Of a stretch of DNA of 12,628 bases, positions 7,608 through 12,628 are shown piece after piece. A model generated the notes under the pieces. That model searched no databases. It saw only the letters and a list, made by a program, of their open reading frames with translations, and was not told the DNA's origin. A program made the translations under genes and the position numbers. The stretch lies in contig CAZMGG010000152.1 of NCBI GenBank assembly GCA_964565715.1, positions 1 to 12,628 on the forward strand, read 5' to 3'. Position 1 is the stretch's first letter, and each line of letters starts with the position of its first letter. This DNA is from CAZMGG01 sp964565715. GTDB taxonomy: Bacteria; Planctomycetota; UBA1135; UBA2386.

Positions 7608-9386
7608 TCACAAGATGATCATGGTCAGGCCTGCAGTCGCCGCAAGGCCGCCAGCGCTGTTGACATCCAGCGTGAAGCCCTGGAACGACACCCGTTGCCG
7701 CCGCAGTCCCGCTGCGTTCGGGATCATGAATGGAACCGTCATGGAGCCGGTCCCTGCCGTTCCAACCGCCCCGCTGGCGACGCCCCAAACAGCAATCGAG
7801 GGGGACGCCACCAGCAGCACAGCACTGCCCAGCGGCGTGAGTGCCTCGCCGCTGCCAGCCACCAGCACGGTGGTGGCGCCGCCGGCGGTACCGGCGACAC
7901 TCATGGTGATGGCATTCCCCGGCTGCGGCGACCCTGTCATCTGCAACGTGGGGGCAATGCCTCCCGTTCCGGCATGGCTCGGTCCGTACTTCTCATATCC
8001 GAAGACTGTGCCGTAGTTGAGTCCGCTCACAATAGGCCAGCCGCCGCCGGCCGTGGCCGCCAGCACGCCTGTCATGTCTGGCCTTGCGAGCAACCAGGCG
8101 GCCGATGCAAACGACTCGCGGATGTGCCATGTTGCGCCATTGTCCGCAGACACATCGAGGGAGCTTGGAAACCAGCCGAACGCAAGGCCCAACCAATAGT
8201 CGGTCCGATGCCACATCACGCTCACGGCGGGCGGGATCACCGACACCTCGGGCCAACCCCGCTCATTCCACCAATAGCCGCTTCCCCCGGCGCTGATATG
8301 CCATGTGGCACCAGCGTTGGTGGTTGTGGCAATCCTGCGCGACAAATGCTCCGACCACGCAATACATGCGACGTTGCCATTCGCTGCAACCGCGCCTCTC
8401 AAGGGCCATTCCGCAGGGTGATGCGCGACTCCCGACCACGTCCTGCCATCATCGGCAGAGTGCATGAACAGAATCGTCGGCCGTCCGGTCGCACTTGATG
8501 AGACAGGCATGTACACGTTCCTGCCACTGACAGCCAGGCCCAGGGCCGCCTCGGTCGCGCTGCCGACCGACGATTGCCAGGTCGCACCATGATCCGTAGA
8601 ACGTAGGTACTCCTGCGGATAGGAGCCGCGCAGAACGTGAACATGGCTCCCCGACACGCACAGAACTTCAAGCAGGCCGGACCGAGCCGCAGCAGGGTCA
8701 CCCAACAGCCGAGGACTCGGAAGCCAGGTCGCTCCCCCGTCCAGCGAACGCTGGTAGAAGGTCCCAAGACAGGTTACTTCTCCGCACGAACAGAGCAGGT
8801 GAATCTCGGAGCCCGAGATCGCCATCTTTGGACCGCCGCGGGTGGCCCCGATCATGACTCGGGCCGACCACGTGATCCCGCCATCGGTGGTCCTGACATA
8901 GAATGCAGCACTCCCGGCTTGGTATGCCACGTGGCACTCGAGCCCGCGCGCCTCCATCACAGGATTCCCACCTCCGGACAAGGGCAGGCTGGCCTGCCAC
9001 GTCAAACCGTCGTCTCGCGACACCCATATGGCCGAAGACGTGAAGGCATAGACGAACGGCCCCGCGGCGGCGATTCCGACGATGGGAGTCGACAGGCCCA
9101 GCACGCTGGACCACGTGCGACCGCGGTCCGGCGAACGGAAGTACTCGCCTAGCGGCATGTGGTCGTTGTAAAGGCCAACGTGCACGGTGTCGCCGGAGAC
9201 GCAGGCGCTGACCCCAATCAAGGTGTTGCCGGTAACCGGCCTGGTCTGGATCTGCCCCGCTGCTGACGCGCATGGAATGAGCGTCAGGATCCATGCCACC
9301 AGACTCCGTGGCCTTCCGGGACGGGAGGTGACGGCACGCAGGATGTGTGGAACCTCACGACGATCGCTGCAACGGTGGGTCGACAT
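7608..9386 (-). CDS. Secreted BNR/Asp-box repeat protein with C-terminal planctomycete-type domain
   Basis: This 592-residue predicted exported protein has eight Asp-box (S/T-x-D-x-G-x-T-W) repeats: residues 85-92 SPDRGRTW, 123-130, 166-173, 214-221 SLDGGATW, 263-270, 310-317, 355-362 and 413-420. Spacing is about 38-58 residues, as in sialidase-type beta-propellers. A hydrophobic export segment (SLVAWILTLIPCASAAG) ends near residue 44 after an Arg-rich n-region; the n-region is long, but AAGAGGAA just upstream supports ATG 9386. Residues ~471-592 form a Gly/Ala-rich C-terminal domain (GTGGIAPTLQMTGSPQPGN near its start, LDVNSAGGLAATAGLTM at its end) resembling, more distantly, the domain that ends the two Kelch-like proteins. 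I do not see the RIP motif of sialidases, so enzymatic activity should not be assumed. Its GC content looks lower than that of the sbcCD region. Confidence 0.83.
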   Translation of the reverse strand: MSTHRCSDRREVPHILRAVTSRPGRPRSLVAWILTLIPCASAAGQIQTRPVTGNTLIGVSACVSGDTVHVGLYNDHMPLGEYFRSPDRGRTWSSVLGLSTPIVGIAAAGPFVYAFTSSAIWVSRDDGLTWQASLPLSGGGNPVMEARGLECHVAYQAGSAAFYVRTTDGGITWSARVMIGATRGGPKMAISGSEIHLLCSCGEVTCLGTFYQRSLDGGATWLPSPRLLGDPAAARSGLLEVLCVSGSHVHVLRGSYPQEYLRSTDHGATWQSSVGSATEAALGLAVSGRNVYMPVSSSATGRPTILFMHSADDGRTWSGVAHHPAEWPLRGAVAANGNVACIAWSEHLSRRIATTTNAGATWHISAGGSGYWWNERGWPEVSVIPPAVSVMWHRTDYWLGLAFGWFPSSLDVSADNGATWHIRESFASAAWLLARPDMTGVLAATAGGGWPIVSGLNYGTVFGYEKYGPSHAGTGGIAPTLQMTGSPQPGNAITMSVAGTAGGATTVLVAGSGEALTPLGSAVLLVASPSIAVWGVASGAVGTAGTGSMTVPFMIPNAAGLRRQRVSFQGFTLDVNSAGGLAATAGLTMIIL

Positions 9387-9390
9387 CGAT

Positions 9391-9398
9391 TTCCTCTT
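9391..9398 (-). promoter_or_regulatory. Shine-Dalgarno site of the Asp-box protein gene
   Basis: On the minus strand AAGAGGAA lies 4 bases before ATG 9386, leaving 6 bases between the GAGG core and the ATG. It is the clearest ribosome-binding site in the window and decides the start, choosing ATG 9386 over the GTG at codon 19 that would give a shorter signal peptide. Confidence 0.6.
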
Positions 9399-9519
9399 GG
9401 CGGAGCAGAGGGTCCGATCTGATCCAAACTCTACCCGGTCGCCCCGTCCGACGCTGCTGGGGGACGCGGCGGCGATCGCAACCAGGCTGCCCAGGCTCTC
9501 GCGGCCGCAGGCCCGGCAC

Positions 9520-9945
9520 CTATCGCAACCGGATCGGCGCGAAGCGCAGCACCGCCTGCCCGCCCTGCAGCAGCAGCAGGTGCCCGCCTTCGATCATCGC
9601 CCGATCGGCGCTCGTCAGCAGCTGCAGGAACGTCTGCTCGAGCTGCATCGCAGCCGCCGGCCCGGCCATCTCGGTGCCACTCAACGCATCGAGCCGGAGC
9701 TGACCCTGCGCCAGCGCCGCCCCGTCGAGGCGGCTGCGGAAGCGGTTGACGCCGCTGTTGCCGGCGAGGCTGCCGTCGCTGCCGATCGCCAGCGTCGGGA
9801 TCCGCGCGCCCGCCGGCACCTCGGCGACGAGCTGCCAGGAACCGACCAGATCGGCGAGGACCGCCGGGCGCGGCGCCGAGCTGGCGCAGGCGAAGAGCAG
9901 GACCGGCAGCAACACGACGCCAACGCCACGGACGGGACGGTGCAT
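9520..9945 (-). CDS. META-domain (HslJ-like) lipoprotein
   Basis: This is a small 141-residue predicted lipoprotein. Starting at ATG 9945 the N-terminus is MHRPVRGVGVVLLPVLLFAC, a short signal peptide ending in a lipobox (LFAC, Cys20). The frame is open upstream to about 10467, but that part is the antisense shadow of the neighbouring gene. Residues ~34-140 fit the META domain of HslJ-type proteins: GSWQLV at the start, GNSGVNRF at 62-69 (family form G-x-x-G-C-N-x-F), TEMAGP at 91-96 (family form T-x-M-A-C), a following LEQTFLQLL helix, and the strand pair HLLLLQGGQAVLRFAP. Both family cysteines are replaced, by Val66 and Gly95. HslJ is linked to heat and novobiocin resistance in E. coli; the role here is unknown. 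It lies 53 bases after the candidate selenoprotein gene on the same strand. Confidence 0.8.
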   Translation of the reverse strand: MHRPVRGVGVVLLPVLLFACASSAPRPAVLADLVGSWQLVAEVPAGARIPTLAIGSDGSLAGNSGVNRFRSRLDGAALAQGQLRLDALSGTEMAGPAAAMQLEQTFLQLLTSADRAMIEGGHLLLLQGGQAVLRFAPIRLR

Positions 9946-9998
9946 GCGGTGAGGATGCCCCGCCGGCCGCGTCCCGTCCACCGCGCGGCGTTCCCCTG

Positions 9999-11264
9999 CT
10001 ACTCCGGCAGCCGGTAGCGCAGCGGCACGCGGCGGCCGTCGCGCAGCACCACCACCTCGGTCTCCTTGCCGACCTGCTGGGTCAGCGCCACCCAGGCGTG
10101 GAAGTGGTCGATCGAGGCGAAGTCGTCCTTGCCGCCGAACGACACCACGACGTCGCCCTTCCTCAGGCCCATCGCCCGCACGGCGCGCCCGCCGGCCGCC
10201 CGTTCGCCCCAATCGACGATGTAGCCGACGCGCAGGGCCCAAGGGCCGTCGATGCCGAGCGCGCGACGTTCGGCCTGGTCGAGCAGCGGCCCGCCGAAGG
10301 CCGCGTGCGGCGACAGGTTCCACTTGTAGGGCCGCCAGGCGTACTCCTCGGGCGGGCACTGCTTCCAGCCGGCGGCGAGATCCAGCTCGGCGCGGTGCTC
10401 CGCGCCATCGCGGCGGAACGCGATGGGCAGCTTCGTGCCGCCGGCGTCGGCGCGGTGCAGCGCCCACTGCACGTCGGAGAACGTGCGCACGACGCGCTGC
10501 TCGCCGAGCGCCAGCAGCAGGTCGCCCGGCCGCAGGCCGGCGCGGGCCGCCGGCGAGTCCGGGGTCACTGCGGTCACCAGCGACTGGCGTTCGCGGTCGA
10601 TGGCGAGCCCGATGCGCGCCGGATCGGGGAACACCCAGCGCTGGTCCGGCGAGAACCGCCCACCGAGCCGGCGCTCGGCGTACTCGGCATCGTTGACCGT
10701 GTGGCAGTGCACGCAGTCGATGCGCTGGCCCTTCTGCAGCTTCTGCTGCAGCACCGGCAAGTCGATGGCGCGCAGCGGCGCCGGCGCGTCGGTGGTGGCC
10801 GCAGCGGCGGTGGCGTCGGGCAGGGCGTCCCGCAGGAGCCGGGCCAGCGAGGAGAGGGACAGGTAGCCGGCGGGGTCGTCGGGCCCGCGCCCGCCGTAGC
10901 GGTGCAGGATGGTGCCATCATGGCGCAGCACCAGGGCCGCGAAGGTGAGGTCGAAGTCGAAGCGGATCGCCGCCACGTCGATGTCCCGCAGATCGGTGAC
11001 GCGCACGCAGAGGTACGGGCGCAGGGCAGCGGTCAGTTCGTCGGAGCCACGGCCCAACTGGCCGTAGAAGTCGCTGCAGTCCTTTCAACGCTCGCAGCGG
11101 AACACGACGAAGAGCGGCGTGCGCTGCTGCGCGGCTTCCGCCCGGGCCGCGGCGAAGTCGGTGCGCCAGGCGATGGAGTCGGTGGGTTCCTGGGCGTGCG
11201 CGCCGGGGAGGAACAGGAGCAGCGGGAGCGACGCGAGGGCAGGACGGCCGAGGGATGGACGCAT
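9999..11264 (-). CDS. Candidate selenoprotein: thioredoxin-like / CxxCH / double PDZ protein
   Basis: Reading the TGA at 11087-11085 as selenocysteine gives a 421-residue exported protein from ATG 11264. Domains: signal peptide 1-24 (hydrophobic LPLLLFLP core, cleavage after AHA); a thioredoxin-like domain ~30-155 with strand PLFVVFRC and redox motif Cys57-x-x-Sec60-x-x-Cys63, later strands AALVLRHDGTILHRYGG; a CVHCH haem c-type motif (Cys184, Cys187, His188); PDZ 1 at ~216-285 (SPAARAGLRPGDLLLALG); and PDZ 2 at ~343-421 (AMGLRKGDVVVSFGG). Without recoding, the frame could only begin near TTG 11057, which lacks both the signal peptide and the active site. A SECIS-like hairpin follows the TGA. 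I recall an NCBI family called 'Trx7/PDZ domain-containing (seleno)protein' that this fits. It is probably a periplasmic redox protein; the substrate is unknown. The alternative is a pseudogene with a nonsense mutation. Confidence 0.85.
11047..11067 (-). promoter_or_regulatory. Bacterial SECIS-like hairpin
   Basis: On the minus strand, ACGGCC (11065-11060) and GGCCGT (11054-11049) form a perfect 6-bp stem around the 5-base loop AGTTG. Adding a T-G and a C-G pair extends it to 8 bp (11067-11047). The loop starts 25 bases after the TGA and has a G in its first two bases. This agrees with the bacterial SECIS rule as I know it: small apical loop, early G, and roughly 16-37 bases from the UGA. It resembles in layout the AGGUCU-loop element of E. 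coli fdhF. Confidence 0.72.
11085..11087 (-). other. In-frame TGA, candidate selenocysteine codon (residue 60)
   Basis: The TGA interrupts an otherwise continuous frame running from ATG 11264 to the stop at 9999. It falls where the first catalytic cysteine of a thioredoxin CxxC motif would be: C-E-R-(TGA)-K-D-C. Coding sense is preserved on both sides, with a signal peptide upstream and a thioredoxin fold downstream. Confidence 0.82.
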
Positions 11265-11312
11265 GCGGTCATGCTGGGGGCCAGGGCGTGTCGGGGCAAG
11301 CCGGCGCAGGCG

Positions 11313-12628
11313 TCACAGCCTGCCGACGGTGACGCGGACGGCGTTGCTGGCGGTGAGGCCGGCGGCGTTGGCGGCGGGGTCGATGGCGAAGCCCTGCTGG
11401 TAGAGGGTCGCGCCCAGCAGGGCGCTGTTCTGTGGTACCGGCAGGGTGAAGGTCGCGGTGTTGCTGGCGCCCACGAGCGGCACGATGAGGTCGGTGGAGA
11501 CCCGGGCGTGGCAGCCGGGCATGCCGAAGGTGGTCAGGCCCACGGGCAGCAGGAAGGCGCCTGACCGCTGGTTGGACCAGCCGGTGACGAGGAAGCCGGT
11601 GGACTGGGGGAGGTTGTGGAGGTCGACGCTGAGCGTGCGACCCATCCAGGCGCGGGTCCAGTTGTCGGTGAGCGACAGGGTCGGCTGTCCCAGGGTGCCG
11701 GGACAGCCGGGGGCCAGGGTGGTGAAGGTACCTGGATTGACGCTGCCATAGGTGTAGGGAACGTCGGTGTTGGAGTCGCCGAACCCCATGTACAACAGCC
11801 CTTCCTGGGCCTCAAACGCGCCGTATCTGTATGGACTCAGGGCCGGAGATGGCGTGCTGATCGGTGTGATCGGGATCCAGGCCCCACCCCCATCCCATTC
11901 GTACGTCTGCGCTAGGACACCCTGCACCTTGGTGACCACGCCCCGTCGCGAATCGAAATACAACGTCAAGGCTGGGTCAAAGGCACCGGACACATTGCGA
12001 CTGACCCAACCATTTGCGGCATCCCATTCCCAAACGACCGGCTGCGGGTTCGACACCTGTTGCGCATTCCAGTCAAACCACACCGACCCATGAAGCACGA
12101 TTCTGTCCCGCCGCGCATCGTAGGTGCAGCCTACATAGACCACCGAAGCACTCCAACCTCCCAGGCGCGGAGGCTTGTTGGTTGTCGGCACCAGAATCCA
12201 GTTCGATCCATTCCACTCGTACAGATCGTTGGCAGTCCATGGGTTTGAAGGCCCCCCGAACGCCATCACCGTGCCACGCTTCTGGTGGGCCACAATGTGC
12301 AGGAAGGCCCAGGTCGACGGAGGCTGCCGGAGCTGCCACGCCACCCCATCCCAGTGCCACGTGCGGACACCGTCGTAGACGACCACCGCTCGCCTTGTTC
12401 GATCATATGCCATGCCGCCAAACCAACCGGCGAAGGACGGTGCCCCGCCAGACATCCAGCTCCAACCTGCTGATGGCGCTTTCTCATATGTGTCTCCGCG
12501 CCACCCCAGGAACACCATGCGAGAACGTCCCTCATCGTAGCAGTGTGCGCCATAGCCGTTCTCGGGGGTCACCGTGACCTGCCATGCAGTCTGCGCCCGA
12601 AGGCACTGTCCAATCAAGAACAGCGCCA
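11313..12628 (-). CDS. Secreted Kelch-like repeat protein with planctomycete C-terminal domain, 5' partial
   Basis: This exported protein is cut by the right edge of the window. The frame is open to base 12628, whose last visible bases read xTG-GCG-CTG-TTC, so the visible start ALFLIGQCLRAQ is the end of a signal peptide; the TTG at 12617 lies inside it. About 438 residues are visible. Numbered from the codon at 12617, Kelch-like marks occur as WDGVAW (89), WNGSNW (135), WDAANGW (198) and WDGGGAW (241), most preceded by strands such as YDRTRRAVVVYDG or YDARRDRIVLHG. Residues ~302-434 form the same C-terminal domain as in the protein at 4213-6216: APGCPGTLGQPTL, a central FGMPGC, then LLGATLYQQGFAIDP and SNAVRVTVG. 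It is 48 bases upstream of the selenoprotein gene on the same strand. The repeat region has visibly lower GC than the C-terminal domain. No enzymatic motif is seen. Confidence 0.84.
   Translation of the reverse strand, partial: ALFLIGQCLRAQTAWQVTVTPENGYGAHCYDEGRSRMVFLGWRGDTYEKAPSAGWSWMSGGAPSFAGWFGGMAYDRTRRAVVVYDGVRTWHWDGVAWQLRQPPSTWAFLHIVAHQKRGTVMAFGGPSNPWTANDLYEWNGSNWILVPTTNKPPRLGGWSASVVYVGCTYDARRDRIVLHGSVWFDWNAQQVSNPQPVVWEWDAANGWVSRNVSGAFDPALTLYFDSRRGVVTKVQGVLAQTYEWDGGGAWIPITPISTPSPALSPYRYGAFEAQEGLLYMGFGDSNTDVPYTYGSVNPGTFTTLAPGCPGTLGQPTLSLTDNWTRAWMGRTLSVDLHNLPQSTGFLVTGWSNQRSGAFLLPVGLTTFGMPGCHARVSTDLIVPLVGASNTATFTLPVPQNSALLGATLYQQGFAIDPAANAAGLTASNAVRVTVGRL

Noticed and set aside
7608..9386. 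Calling the Asp-box protein a sialidase
   Set aside because: Asp boxes occur in many propellers. I find no RIP motif or sialidase catalytic residues.
9946..10467. Upstream extension of the META lipoprotein frame
   Set aside because: Arg-rich translation typical of an antisense or out-of-frame shadow. The signal peptide and lipobox place the start at 9945.
9999..11057. Starting the thioredoxin/PDZ gene at TTG 11057 and treating the TGA as a stop
   Set aside because: This start lies inside the thioredoxin fold, removes the signal peptide and redox motif, and has no ribosome-binding site. The recoding reading explains all the sequence.
10098..11564. Open frame of 488 codons on the plus strand across the selenoprotein
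   Set aside because: Shadow: Arg/Gly/Val/Ala-rich with no domain, opposite a frame with thioredoxin and PDZ domains.

Overview
The window is a very GC-rich bacterial chromosome segment with no rRNA, tRNA, CRISPR array or insertion sequence that I can see. The combination of large secreted Kelch-like (WDGxxW) and Asp-box repeat proteins that share one C-terminal domain, little use of Shine-Dalgarno sites, and a thioredoxin/PDZ protein with an in-frame TGA suggests a planctomycete (Planctomycetota). That taxonomic call is inferred from protein style only.

Plus-strand block (1-7499). The 3' part of sbcD (exonuclease subunit, cut by the window edge), sbcC (ATPase/coiled-coil subunit with zinc hook) and a 10-helix EamA/DMT-type transporter are joined by two identical 4-base GTGA stop/start overlaps, so they look like one translationally coupled unit. 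After 26 bases comes a secreted protein of about 667 residues built from ten Kelch-like repeats plus a planctomycete-type C-terminal domain. Then comes a TlpA-like thioredoxin with a WCPNC active site. Its signal peptide is intact in the sequence but separated from the nearest ATG by a one-base frame break.

Minus-strand block (12628-7608, read leftwards). This holds a Kelch-like secreted protein cut by the right edge, a candidate selenoprotein, a META-domain (HslJ-like) lipoprotein, and a secreted protein with eight Asp-box repeats. The two blocks converge around a hairpin at 7541-7579.

The most notable item is the candidate selenoprotein at 9999-11264 (minus). An in-frame TGA at codon 60 sits in a C-x-x-U-x-x-C motif of a thioredoxin-like domain. 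A clean signal peptide lies upstream in the same frame. A bacterial SECIS-like hairpin begins 17 bases after the TGA. The protein continues through a CxxCH haem-type motif and two PDZ domains. A standard gene caller would lose the first 69 residues, including the active site. To my recollection this matches a family named 'Trx7/PDZ domain-containing (seleno)protein' in NCBI annotation, which I could not check here.

Functionally, the left end is DNA double-strand-break and hairpin processing. Nearly everything else is predicted to be exported: two redox proteins, a lipoprotein and three repeat proteins. No selA, selB, selC or selD gene is in the window. No stretch over 300 bases lacks a gene; the longest gap is about 133 bases (9387-9519).
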